Shown here one piece after another: positions 33,099 through 41,382 of a stretch of 64,000 bases of DNA; position 1 is the first letter of the stretch, and every line of letters starts with the position of its first letter. The translations under genes and the position numbers were made by a program. Under the pieces are notes generated by a model. That model was not told the origin of the DNA, made no database searches, and saw only the letters and a program-made list of their open reading frames with translations. Source of the stretch: Indolivaga macrotermitis (GTDB lineage Bacteria; Bacteroidota; Bacteroidia; Bacteroidales; Dysgonomonadaceae); assembly GCF_900128985.1 (NCBI RefSeq), contig NZ_FQUC01000015.1, forward strand, positions 1-64,000. The letters are read 5' to 3'.

Positions 33099-34733
33099 AT
33101 GAAAAAGAAGTATTTATTAGGAGCTTTTCTAGGCTTGTTACTTAGTACTCCGATTTTTGCACAGTCAAATCTTGGAGCAGACTATTTAAATACAGGAGAG
33201 CTGAAAGTTGCAAAAGAAATTTTTGAAAAACAAGTAAGTCAATCACCTGCCGAAGCTTATTATTATTTGGGAGAAGTTGCTTATAAAGAAGGCAATACTG
33301 CTGAAGCGAAATCTAATTATGAAAAGGGATTAGCTGCATCTGCAGATTTTGTTCTTAATAATGTTGGATTAGGTAAGCTTTTGTTGAAGACCAACCCTAA
33401 GGAGGCAGAAGATCAATTTTCTATTGCACTGAAAAAAGATAAAAAAGATGTAAGAGTACTTGTAGCTATAGCTGAAGCTTATTATGCGAACAATATGGCT
33501 CAAAAAGGTGAAGCTAAATTAGCTGATGCCCGTAAAGCTGATAAAAAATCGCCTCTGATTTATTTGTTAGAGGGAGATTTGAAAGCAAAAACCAACGTTG
33601 GTGAAGCTGCCGGAAGTTATGCTCAGGCATATAACTTTGATCCGACATGTGCAGTTGCTTATATTAAATCGGCACAGGTTTATGAGGCTGTGAATCCTAC
33701 ATTAGCAATTGAGATGCTTCAAAAAGCAGTAGAGATCAATCCTAATTACACTTTAGCATATAAAATGTTAGGAAGTATCTACTCTCACAACGGACAGTAT
33801 GCTGATGCTATTGAGGCTTATAAAAAATATTTTGCTCAAGGAGCATATGATGTATCGGATTTGACTCGTTATGCAGCTGCGTTGTATTTCACTAAGCAAT
33901 ACGATGAAGCTAAAAAACTGATCAATGAAGGTATTTCTAAAGAGCCTAATAATTTTGTATTGAATCGTCTGTTGATGTATAGCTATTTGCAATCAAAAGA
34001 TTATACAGATGGTTTGGCTGTAGGAGATAAATTTTTCTCATTAGATAAAGGCGATAGCGAATATATTGTTCAGGACTTTATGACTTATGGTGAGTTGTTA
34101 AGTAAAAACAATCAGTTAGATAAAGCTTTATTGCAATACGAGGCTGCGGTAAAACTGGATCCGTCGAAATCGACAGTGTATAAAGAGATCGCTATGGCAT
34201 GTGTTGAAGGAAATCAATATGCTGACGCTGCTAAATATCTTCAACAATATGTAGATAAGGCAGATCCTGCGATTGTAGAAGCTACAGATTACTTTAATAT
34301 CGGTCGTTATTCTTACATGGCTGGTACAGCTGCTCAAAAAGATACAGTAGACGTTGATGCTCCTGTAAAAGCAAAAGCTTTGTTACAACAGTCGGATAAA
34401 GCATTTGCGACAGTGAGTGAACGTATTCCTGATAGTTATTTGGGATATTTCTGGAGAGCGCGTGCTAATGCGGCTTTAGACCCTGAAACAACAGAAGGTT
34501 TGGCTAAACCATATTACGAAAAAGTAATAGAAATAGCTTTAAGTAAAGATGATGGAAGTAATAATAACGAACTTATCGAAGCATATCGTTATTTGAGTTA
34601 TTACTATTACCTTGCTTTTGATAAGTCAAAGAGTGCATCAGATAAAGATGCTGTTAAATCATACAGTGAAAAGATCTTAGCTCTTGATCCTGAAAATGGG
34701 GTAGCTAAGCAATTACTAGAGGCTGTTAAATAA
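33099..34733 (+). CDS. Secreted tetratricopeptide-repeat protein
   Basis: A 544-residue exported protein (signal ending in TPIFAQ at about residue 22) made of TPR-type helical pairs nearly throughout, for example residues 53-86 (AEAYYYLGEVAYKEGNTAEAKSNYEKGLA), 209-245 (NPNYTLAYKMLGSIYSHNGQYADAIEAYKKYF) and 345-385. TPR proteins are scaffolds for complexes. Its place after exbBDD-tonB and the PstS-like lipoprotein suggests a periplasmic partner of that system. Its last repeats end next to a strong terminator. Confidence 0.85.
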   Translation: MKKKYLLGAFLGLLLSTPIFAQSNLGADYLNTGELKVAKEIFEKQVSQSPAEAYYYLGEVAYKEGNTAEAKSNYEKGLAASADFVLNNVGLGKLLLKTNPKEAEDQFSIALKKDKKDVRVLVAIAEAYYANNMAQKGEAKLADARKADKKSPLIYLLEGDLKAKTNVGEAAGSYAQAYNFDPTCAVAYIKSAQVYEAVNPTLAIEMLQKAVEINPNYTLAYKMLGSIYSHNGQYADAIEAYKKYFAQGAYDVSDLTRYAAALYFTKQYDEAKKLINEGISKEPNNFVLNRLLMYSYLQSKDYTDGLAVGDKFFSLDKGDSEYIVQDFMTYGELLSKNNQLDKALLQYEAAVKLDPSKSTVYKEIAMACVEGNQYADAAKYLQQYVDKADPAIVEATDYFNIGRYSYMAGTAAQKDTVDVDAPVKAKALLQQSDKAFATVSERIPDSYLGYFWRARANAALDPETTEGLAKPYYEKVIEIALSKDDGSNNNELIEAYRYLSYYYYLAFDKSKSASDKDAVKSYSEKILALDPENGVAKQLLEAVK

Positions 34734-34753
34734 CAGGTACTATTAAAAATAGT

Positions 34754-34785
34754 AAAGGAATAGCATATTTATTATGTTATTCCTT
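34754..34785 (+). terminator. Terminator after the TPR gene
   Basis: AAAGGAATAGCATA (from 34754) pairs with the TATGTTATTCCTTT arm ending at about 34785, with one G-T pair, followed by T5. Closes the exb/ton locus. Confidence 0.85.
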
Positions 34786-34805
34786 TTTTTTATATATAAA
34801 AGCCT

Positions 34806-34813
34806 TACCTTTG
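34806..34813 (+). promoter_or_regulatory. -7 promoter element of metK
   Basis: TAccTTTG; the start of transcription would be near 34820, directly at the 5' edge of the SAM-II-like riboswitch, which supports both calls. Confidence 0.65.
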
Positions 34814-34818
34814 TAGCT

Positions 34819-34872
34819 TCTAAGTGGATAGATTTGTTTGCTTGCAACCACATGAAAAAAATGCTAAATACA
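34819..34872 (+). ncRNA. Probable SAM-II riboswitch
   Basis: The leader of metK has the SAM-II element order: P1 arm GTGG (34824-34827), conserved GATTTG (34831-34836), TTGCAA then P1' CCAC (34848-34851), an A-rich joiner, and the conserved GCTAAA (34863-34868) that forms the pseudoknot with the loop. SAM-II binds S-adenosylmethionine and usually blocks translation or transcription. It lies 80 nt before a SAM synthetase gene. P1 is short, so pairing detail is uncertain. Confidence 0.72.
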
Positions 34873-34951
34873 GTCATTTCCTCATATTCCTGCAAGATTT
34901 AACTATCTCACTTTTGTTTATTTTATTAACTAACGTATAACAAATAGAGAT

Positions 34952-36220
34952 ATGAGTTATTTATTTACTTCCGAATCAGTATCGGAAGGCCATCCGGACA
35001 AAGTAGCAGATCAGATTTCAGACGCATTACTCGATGAGTTTTTGGCTTATGATGCGAACTCTAAAGTGGCGTGTGAAACTTTAGTAACAACTGGGCAAGT
35101 AGTTTTGGCCGGAGAAGTTAAATCCCGTGCATATATTGATGTGCCTGAGGTTGCCCGTAACGTGATAGAACGTATTGGCTATACTAAAAGTGAATATCAG
35201 TTTGAAGCTAAATCGTGTGGAGTCTTGTCTGCAATTCATGAACAATCGGACGATATAAATAGGGGAGTCGATCAGAAAGTTGATCCGATGGATCAAGGTG
35301 CCGGAGACCAGGGAATGATGTTTGGCTATGCAACTAATGAGACAGATAACTATATGCCTTTGGCGCTAGACTTGTCACACTCTCTATTGCTGGAGTTGGC
35401 AGATATCCGTAAAAATGAGTTGCATTTGATGCCATACCTTCGTCCTGATGCGAAGTCTCAGGTTACTATCGAATATGATGACAACGGAACCCCTTTACGT
35501 ATTGATACAATAGTATTATCAACCCAGCATGATGAGTTTGGAACCGATCAGGAAATGCAGGATAAGATCCGTCAGGATGTAATTAATATTCTTATTCCAA
35601 GAATTAAGTCTAAATACAAATTTAGAAATGATATTCTTAGCTTATTCAATGACAATATTATTTATCATGTAAACCCGACCGGTAAATTTGTCATTGGTGG
35701 TCCTCACGGCGATACAGGTCTTACTGGACGTAAGATTATTGTAGATACATACGGAGGAAAAGGAGCACATGGGGGAGGAGCTTTCTCGGGAAAAGACCCT
35801 TCGAAAGTAGACCGCTCTGCCGCATATGCGAGCCGCCATATTGCGAAAAACCTTGTAGCAGCAGGTGTTTCTCCCGAAATCCTGGTTCAGGTATCATACG
35901 CTATCGGTGTGGCTAAACCCATGAATATATATGTTAATACTTATGGCAAGTCAAATGTGAAAATGACCGATGGTGAAATAGCAAAGGTTGTGGAATCATT
36001 ATTCGATATGCGCCCTAAAGCAATAGAGGACAGATTGAAGCTGCGTAATCCGATTTATTCAGAAACTGCGGCTTACGGTCATATGGGGCGCGAACCGAAG
36101 AGTGTGGAAAAGGTATTTCAGTCAAGATACAATCCGGAGCCTCTAAAATTGAAAGTTGAATTATTTACATGGGAAAAATTAGATTTTGTAGATGCTGTAA
36201 AAAAAGCGTTTTCTCTATAA
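34952..36220 (+). CDS. metK: S-adenosylmethionine synthetase
   Basis: A 422-residue enzyme that makes SAM from methionine and ATP. Motifs: [23 protein letters not shown] near the start (catalytic His in GHPDK), the hexapeptide GAGDQG (about residue 112), [20 protein letters not shown] and [20 protein letters not shown] little longer than the usual 385-400 residues. A SAM-II-type riboswitch is in its leader, so it is probably feedback-regulated by SAM. Confidence 0.98.
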   Translation: MSYLFTSESVSEGHPDKVADQISDALLDEFLAYDANSKVACETLVTTGQVVLAGEVKSRAYIDVPEVARNVIERIGYTKSEYQFEAKSCGVLSAIHEQSDDINRGVDQKVDPMDQGAGDQGMMFGYATNETDNYMPLALDLSHSLLLELADIRKNELHLMPYLRPDAKSQVTIEYDDNGTPLRIDTIVLSTQHDEFGTDQEMQDKIRQDVINILIPRIKSKYKFRNDILSLFNDNIIYHVNPTGKFVIGGPHGDTGLTGRKIIVDTYGGKGAHGGGAFSGKDPSKVDRSAAYASRHIAKNLVAAGVSPEILVQVSYAIGVAKPMNIYVNTYGKSNVKMTDGEIAKVVESLFDMRPKAIEDRLKLRNPIYSETAAYGHMGREPKSVEKVFQSRYNPEPLKLKVELFTWEKLDFVDAVKKAFSL

Positions 36221-36257
36221 ACTATATTAGTTTCCTTAATTAAATAAAAAATGACAC

Positions 36258-36289
36258 TGCATCCTTGATGATTTTATCTCAGGGATGCA
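36258..36289 (+). terminator. Probable terminator after metK
   Basis: TGCATCCTTGA (36258-36268) pairs with TCAGGGATGCA (36279-36289), with one mismatch or wobble, loop 10 nt; the T tail is short (TTGTTAT). Confidence 0.6.
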
Positions 36290-36299
36290 TTGTTATAAT

Positions 36300-36307
36300 T
36301 ATCTTTG
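36300..36307 (+). promoter_or_regulatory. -7 promoter element of the DUF4271-hemD operon
   Basis: TAtcTTTG. The transcription start would be near 36314, which lies after the TTG at 36305 and so rules that codon out as the translation start. Confidence 0.6.
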
Positions 36308-36322
36308 TGCCGAATTAAAAAA

Positions 36323-37213
36323 GTGTTTTTCTTGGAATCCGGAGAAAGTACATATGTAATTGATAGTGTCGCGTTAGCCCGATCTTATAAAGATTCGGTC
36401 GAATATCGTTCTCTTCTCAAAATAGAGAAAGATACTAGCATGTATTTTACCGAAGATAAATGGCAATCTTTACATACTGCAGAGTCTCGCAAAGAGTTTC
36501 AGAATAATGGACATCTGGGTATACATAAAGATTTTGCACTTGAGAATGAAGATGGAGTATTGGTATTACTTCTGATTTGTTTTTTGTTTTTCACCAGAAT
36601 ATATAAGGGGGGCATCACCTTCTTTAGAGAAAATACAAGATTATTATTTTCTTACAGGGAAAATTCCAATCTATTTAGCGAAACGACTATTACTGAATTT
36701 TGGTTCAACTTTATACTCTTATTTCAGAATGTATTGTTAACGTCCATTATTATATTTGATATTTTCTTAGAATCAGATAATAATCCGTTGCCTAAAGATA
36801 GTTTTGCCACTATTCTTGTTTTTATTGTTATTATAGCTCTTTTCATCTCCATAAAATCGTTGTTTTATAGGTTTATCGGTTATGTATTTGATATGAAAGA
36901 GTATACCAATATGTGGCAACGAACGTATATTATTGTTCTGGAAATGACTGGAATGATTGCTTTTGTTCCCACATTGATGATGATCTATTCGCAAAAATTT
37001 CACTTTGTACTGATCATATTCTTTATCAGCCTCTTTATAATCTCCCGTCTTATTCTTTTTTATAGGATAATTACGTTTTTTTTAAGGCAACCTGTTAATT
37101 TTTTGTTTTTGATTGTCTACCTTTGCAGCGTCGAAATTATACCGTACATATTGCTATATCAGGTATTGATTTTTTTATATAAAGTTGATTTAATAAGTTT
37201 ACTATGGCTTTGA
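36323..37213 (+). CDS. DUF4271 integral membrane protein
   Basis: A protein of about 296 residues. The first 75 residues are hydrophilic, followed by seven to eight hydrophobic segments (first VLVLLLICFLFFTRIY, last FLFLIVYLCSVEIIPYILLYQVLIFLY). This layout and the FNFILLFQNVLL segment match DUF4271, a Bacteroidota family of unknown function usually next to hemD. GTG 36323 is the best start because an earlier TTG lies inside the promoter; TTG 36332 is possible. It overlaps hemD by 10 bp, so translation is coupled. Confidence 0.78.
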   Translation: MFFLESGESTYVIDSVALARSYKDSVEYRSLLKIEKDTSMYFTEDKWQSLHTAESRKEFQNNGHLGIHKDFALENEDGVLVLLLICFLFFTRIYKGGITFFRENTRLLFSYRENSNLFSETTITEFWFNFILLFQNVLLTSIIIFDIFLESDNNPLPKDSFATILVFIVIIALFISIKSLFYRFIGYVFDMKEYTNMWQRTYIIVLEMTGMIAFVPTLMMIYSQKFHFVLIIFFISLFIISRLILFYRIITFFLRQPVNFLFLIVYLCSVEIIPYILLYQVLIFLYKVDLISLLWL

Positions 37214-37962
37214 AAATTAAGAAAGTGCTGATTTCACAACCAAAACCAGCAACCGAAAAGTCCCCCTATTATGATATTGCCGAAAAATATAATTTGTCTA
37301 TTGATTTTCGTCCATTTATAAAAGTCGAAGGCCTGGATGCTAAAGAATTCAGACAGCAACGTATTAACATTCCGGATTATACAGCTGTCGTTTTTACTGC
37401 AAAAGTAGCAATTGATCATTTTTTTGCATTGTGTGAAGAAATGCGTGTGACTATGCCAGAAACGATGAAATATTTCTGTATATCTGAATCCGTTGCACTT
37501 TATCTCCAGAAATATATTGTATACCGTAAGCGGAAAATATTTTTCAGTCAGACAGGAAAAATGGATGGTTTGGCGTCTTCATTAGCTAAACATAACAAAG
37601 AGAAGTTTATTGTTCCTGTTTCGGATGCTCATAATGAGGATATAACTGCTGTATTGGATGAAAAGAAGGTTGATTACATTAAAGCCGTTATGTATCGTAC
37701 AGTAAGTACTACTATTGAACCAAGCGAAATAGATACTTATGATATGATTGTCTTTTTCACGCCATTAGGTGTTGCTTCTTTATTTAAGAATTATCCGGGT
37801 TTTGAGCAAGGAGAAAAAGCTATCGGATGTTTTGGTGCTGCTGCTGCAAAAGCTGCCAAAGACTTAGGGCTTAGGCTCGACTGTGAGGCTCCTCTGCCGG
37901 GATTGACCTCGATGACCGCAGCTCTGGAAGCTTATGTAAAAGAAAATCATAAGAAAAAATAA
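37204..37962 (+). CDS. hemD: Uroporphyrinogen-III synthase
   Basis: A 252-residue protein with the two-lobe HemD pattern: KKVLISQPKPATEKSPYYDIAEKYNLSIDFRPFIKVE in lobe one, DYTAVVFTAKVAIDHFF, then YDMIVFFTPLGVASLFKNYPGFEQGEKAIGCFGAAAAKAAKDLGL in lobe two, including the conserved 'FTP-GV' and 'G--AA--A---G'. It closes hydroxymethylbilane to uroporphyrinogen III. HemD is poorly conserved, but the pairing with DUF4271 supports the call. Confidence 0.85.
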   Translation: MALKIKKVLISQPKPATEKSPYYDIAEKYNLSIDFRPFIKVEGLDAKEFRQQRINIPDYTAVVFTAKVAIDHFFALCEEMRVTMPETMKYFCISESVALYLQKYIVYRKRKIFFSQTGKMDGLASSLAKHNKEKFIVPVSDAHNEDITAVLDEKKVDYIKAVMYRTVSTTIEPSEIDTYDMIVFFTPLGVASLFKNYPGFEQGEKAIGCFGAAAAKAAKDLGLRLDCEAPLPGLTSMTAALEAYVKENHKKK

Positions 37963-37987
37963 GAGATTAATATTCATATTATAATAG

Positions 37988-38018
37988 AGCTTGGTTTTTT
38001 GTAATAAAAAACCAAGCT
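37988..38018 (+). terminator. Terminator after hemD
   Basis: 13-bp perfect stem (AGCTTGGTTTTTT 37988-38000 with AAAAAACCAAGCT 38006-38018), loop 5 nt, then TATTTTTATT. Confidence 0.85.
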
Positions 38019-38047
38019 TATTTTTATTAATCGAGATTGTATTCGAT

Positions 38048-38740
38048 ATGGAAGAATTTGAAGATGAAGAATTAGGGATAATACGTATTGTCCGTAATGT
38101 GAGATCAAAGAATGTGATTGCACGTAATAAGCAGGGATATATCCAACTGACTATACCTCCATTTTTTTCTGATAAGCAAATATTGGGAGTTCTGGATAAA
38201 ATGCGTCCCCGATTACGCACTATTCCTGTGAGGCCGGTTATTGTTTTTTCTCCTGAAAGTGAGTTCCACACGGCGACCTTTTCCCTTCGGATAGAATCGA
38301 AGAATGTAAGGAATTATCATGCTAAGTTACATGAGAGAGTTTTGACTATAACATGTCCCAATATCAGTAATTTTTCGGAAGTGAAGGTTCAGTCGATTAT
38401 TCGTAATTGTATAGAGCAAACTATGAGGCATGAAGCGAAACGGATGTTTCCAGAGATGTTACGTGTATTAGCCGAAAAGCATGGTTTTATTTTTACAACA
38501 TTGAAAATAAATAAGAGCAGAACCCGTTGGGGAAGCTGCTCTTCGAAGAAAGGTATTAATTTATCTTATTTTTGTCTTTTGTTACCTCAGTATCTCATTG
38601 AATTTGTAATGCTTCATGAATTATGTCATACAATAGAGATGAATCACGGAGAGCGTTTCTGGCAATTATTAGATAAGGTAACAGGTAATAGAGCTAAAGC
38701 CCTGACCGAAGAGTTAAAGCTAAAAGCGGCTCAATGGTAA
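38048..38740 (+). CDS. YgjP-like (DUF45) zinc metallopeptidase
   Basis: A 230-residue protein. The active-site HExxH is HELCHTIEMNHGERFW (about residues 191-206), with the further His typical of YgjP/SprT-like gluzincins, preceded by RTRWGSCSSKKGINLSYFCLLLPQYLIEFVMLHELCH, a strong family signature. YgjP forms are of unclear function. The start ATG 38048 is chosen because the upstream in-frame codons lie in the terminator of hemD. It ends 3 bp from convergent cdd. Confidence 0.88.
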   Translation: MEEFEDEELGIIRIVRNVRSKNVIARNKQGYIQLTIPPFFSDKQILGVLDKMRPRLRTIPVRPVIVFSPESEFHTATFSLRIESKNVRNYHAKLHERVLTITCPNISNFSEVKVQSIIRNCIEQTMRHEAKRMFPEMLRVLAEKHGFIFTTLKINKSRTRWGSCSSKKGINLSYFCLLLPQYLIEFVMLHELCHTIEMNHGERFWQLLDKVTGNRAKALTEELKLKAAQW

Positions 38741-38743
38741 AGC

Positions 38744-39235
38744 TTACTTTACATTGTCTTCCAGATTATCTTTACCAAAGCATAATGGAAGCAGGCTGCG
38801 AATAGAATCGGCTTCGTAAATATGCTTTTCTCCGTACATAATAATTTCTACAGGCTGTTCAAACCTGTTTTCTACTTCAACTAATACCTGACGGCACGAA
38901 CCGCAGGGTGTACATACATCTTGTGTGAAAGCTCCTTTTGTGCTTGCTGCTATAGCTATTGCTTTTACAGGAATGTCGGGATATTGAGCATTGGCATAGA
39001 AAAGAGCAGTACGTTCGGCACATAAACCGGAGGGGTAAGCTGCATTTTCCTGATTGCTTCCGGTTACGATAGTACCATCTGCTAAAAGTACTGCAGCGCC
39101 GACATTATAGCCGGAATAAGGTGCATATGCTGAATTTGTTGCGTTTTTTGCCTTTTCTATTAGTATTTTTTTATCATTCGTGTATTCCACTATGCTATAA
39201 ACTCTTAATTTTGCAGAAATTTCTAAACTTTCCAT
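38744..39235 (-). CDS. cdd: Cytidine deaminase
   Basis: A 163-residue homotetrameric-type deaminase. Zinc and catalytic motifs: NAAYPSGLCAERTALFYA (the C-A-E with catalytic Glu) and TPCGSCRQVLVE (P-C-x-x-C). It converts cytidine and deoxycytidine to uridines for pyrimidine salvage. ATG 39235 (MESLEISAKL) is preferred to the ATG three codons upstream. A -7 element lies at 39264. Confidence 0.95.
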   Translation of the reverse strand: MESLEISAKLRVYSIVEYTNDKKILIEKAKNATNSAYAPYSGYNVGAAVLLADGTIVTGSNQENAAYPSGLCAERTALFYANAQYPDIPVKAIAIAASTKGAFTQDVCTPCGSCRQVLVEVENRFEQPVEIIMYGEKHIYEADSIRSLLPLCFGKDNLEDNVK

Positions 39236-39263
39236 ATATATCAATGTTTATTTATATTGAAAT

Positions 39264-39271
39264 CAAAGGTA
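39264..39271 (-). promoter_or_regulatory. -7 promoter element of cdd
   Basis: Minus-strand TAccTTTG (complement of CAAAGGTA), start near 39257, leader about 22 nt. Confidence 0.5.
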
Positions 39272-39283
39272 AAAAAATTTAAT

Positions 39284-40228
39284 ATGATTTATACGACAAA
39301 CAGAAAGGGTTTGCTTAAACTTACTATATTATCCCTGTTTTTTATCTTCACTACGCAGTTTATTTATGCCGGCGGTAAAGTTGTCCGTAATAAAGCATAC
39401 GAAGATTATATAGCTAAATACAAAGATTTGGCTATAAGCCATATGAAGAAATACCGTATACCTGCCAGTATAACCCTGTCTCAGGGATTATTGGAATCGG
39501 GTGCGGGAAGGAGTTCGTTGACTGTAAGATCGAACAATCACTTTGGGATTAAATGTCATAATGGATGGAAAGGCGAATCGGTGATTGCGGCGGATGATAC
39601 TCCGAATGATTGTTTCAGAAAATATAAAAAATCGGAAGATTCGTACGATGACCATTCTCGCTTCTTGAATGAGAAACCCCGTTATAGTAAACTGTTTAAT
39701 CTGGATATTACAGATTATAAAGGATGGGCCAGAGGCTTACAGCAGGCAGGATATGCTACGGACAGGGCTTATGCCAATAAATTGATAAAGCTTATCGAGG
39801 ATTATGAACTCTATCAGTATGATAAAAAAGGGGGATCGTCGAAAGTAAAGAAAGAAGAGATAAAAATCGAAACTCCGGTTATCCCGGTTAAACATCAGGT
39901 ATATAAGACTAACGGGCTGATATATGTTATTGCTCAGCGTGACGATACTTATGAGTCTATAGCCCGTGAGTTTAACTTCAAAATGAAAGACCTGTCCAAA
40001 TATAATGAAGTACCTGAGAATTTTCCTATACAGGAAGGTGATTTGATTTATTTCCAGAATAAAAAGAAAAAGGCGGATAAACCTTACTACGAGCATGTGG
40101 TAGAGGTCGGTGAGTCTATGCATAGCATATCTCAACTTTATGGTATTAAAGTTAAGAATCTCTACAAAATGAATAAAAAAGATATGGAATATGTTCCTAC
40201 AGAAGGGGAGGTATTGAAATTGAGATAA
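39284..40228 (+). CDS. Exported glucosaminidase with two LysM domains
   Basis: A 314-residue peptidoglycan hydrolase. Signal segment (LLKLTILSLFFIFTTQFIYA), then a glucosaminidase (LytD/FlgJ-like) domain (about residues 40-180: MKKYRIPASITLSQGLLESGAGRSSLTVRSNNHFGIKCH, catalytic Glu in LLESGAG, YDDHSRFLNEKPRYSKLF, GLQQAGYATDRAYANKLIKLIE). Two C-terminal LysM repeats follow (about 213-260 and 268-314) that bind peptidoglycan. It cuts between GlcNAc and MurNAc. ATG 39284 is preferred to the TTG at 39257, which lies in the promoter zone. Confidence 0.93.
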   Translation: MIYTTNRKGLLKLTILSLFFIFTTQFIYAGGKVVRNKAYEDYIAKYKDLAISHMKKYRIPASITLSQGLLESGAGRSSLTVRSNNHFGIKCHNGWKGESVIAADDTPNDCFRKYKKSEDSYDDHSRFLNEKPRYSKLFNLDITDYKGWARGLQQAGYATDRAYANKLIKLIEDYELYQYDKKGGSSKVKKEEIKIETPVIPVKHQVYKTNGLIYVIAQRDDTYESIAREFNFKMKDLSKYNEVPENFPIQEGDLIYFQNKKKKADKPYYEHVVEVGESMHSISQLYGIKVKNLYKMNKKDMEYVPTEGEVLKLR

Positions 40229-40235
40229 ACCTTAT

Positions 40236-41219
40236 TTATCTGCCCATTCGCTTTTGACGTTTCGCCCACTTACGTCTTAAGACAGTATCACTGTATCCTA
40301 ATTTTATAAGCAGGAATTTGGGTTTTGACAACAAAGCTTTAAATGTCTTTGGCCATGTAAGTAGTTCACAGAGGTCGTTTTCTTTGTAATATTTGGCTAG
40401 TGCCGGATTGGGTAATACGAGGGTTTCATTCTCTGCTTCATTTTTTATTAAATGATGGTATAAGTTTAGTATGCTATTATTGTGTAAATTTTCTAATTCT
40501 TTTGTTTTCACTTTGTATTTTTCCAGAATATAAGTGATTTCTTTATTTATTAAGCTTACATCATCAACAAATGTCTTATAGTATTTTCTAGTTATAGAGT
40601 TTGGATTTTCTCTGTAATTATAGAATTTTTGTGGAATAATTAATAGAGAGTCAGCCCTGAGTACAGTCTCTATAAAATAGAGTTTATCTTCTGTAAAGTT
40701 TGCCTTGCTAAAATATAGTCCTTCAACTAATTTTCTACGAATAAACAACGACCATACTGAGGCCATAGAACCTAATGATAAACGAGTCTTCCCTATAAAA
40801 TGAGGTAAAAACTTGAATTGTATATCTTTCTTATCTAGTTTCTTAATAGATGATACTCTTTTTGGAGTAGGATGGGGGATATATACTACATCTATATCGT
40901 CCGATATATTTTCCATTATGCATGAGTACATACCCGAATTAATCCAGTCATCTGAATCAATAAAACTGATAAAATCGCCGGAAGCATATTTAAGTCCAGC
41001 GTTCCGGGCTTCTGATATACCTTTGTTTTGTTGGTGGATAACCGTTATCCGGCTATCTTTAAGGGCATAGCTATCACAAATCATCCCAGAACTATCTGTA
41101 CTTCCATCATTAATTAATATAATTTCCAGATTCAGATAGTCTTGTGTAATGATACTATCAAGACATTGAGGTAGATATATCTCAACGTTATATACCGGCA
41201 GAATTACCGAAATCGTCAT
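40236..41219 (-). CDS. Family 2 glycosyltransferase
   Basis: A 327-residue GT-A fold enzyme. Nucleotide-sugar site: ISVILPVYNVEIYLPQCLDSI, ILINDGSTDSS, GISEARNAGLKYASGDFISFIDSDDW (the DxD). The C-terminal half is less conserved and ends in a basic tail (LRRKWAKRQKRMGR). It resembles WaaV/EpsJ-type capsule or LPS enzymes. It is not in a polysaccharide cluster: it lies alone between a glucosaminidase and a DUF3078 gene. Sugar and acceptor are unknown. Confidence 0.9.
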   Translation of the reverse strand: MTISVILPVYNVEIYLPQCLDSIITQDYLNLEIILINDGSTDSSGMICDSYALKDSRITVIHQQNKGISEARNAGLKYASGDFISFIDSDDWINSGMYSCIMENISDDIDVVYIPHPTPKRVSSIKKLDKKDIQFKFLPHFIGKTRLSLGSMASVWSLFIRRKLVEGLYFSKANFTEDKLYFIETVLRADSLLIIPQKFYNYRENPNSITRKYYKTFVDDVSLINKEITYILEKYKVKTKELENLHNNSILNLYHHLIKNEAENETLVLPNPALAKYYKENDLCELLTWPKTFKALLSKPKFLLIKLGYSDTVLRRKWAKRQKRMGR

Positions 41220-41249
41220 GTAAGTTAGTACTTGTTAGTTAGTCGGTGC

Positions 41250-41257
41250 CAAATATA
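41250..41257 (-). promoter_or_regulatory. -7 promoter element of the GT2 gene
   Basis: Minus-strand TAtaTTTG (complement of CAAATATA). Start near 41243, leader about 24 nt. Confidence 0.5.
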
Positions 41258-41338
41258 CTAAAATGTCTGAATTGAATGATAAGAATGTGCTGTTTTCTAT
41301 GACAAGTAATCGCAACTTCTTGTTGTTTAGTGCGAAAA

Positions 41339-41365
41339 AACTCCCGAATTTGTTTTACGGGAGTT
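41339..41365 (-). terminator. Terminator of the DUF3078 gene
   Basis: 8-bp perfect stem (AACTCCCG 41339-41346 with CGGGAGTT 41358-41365); on the minus strand it is followed by TTTT. Confidence 0.8.
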
Positions 41366-41382
41366 GTTATCTGATAGGTTTA

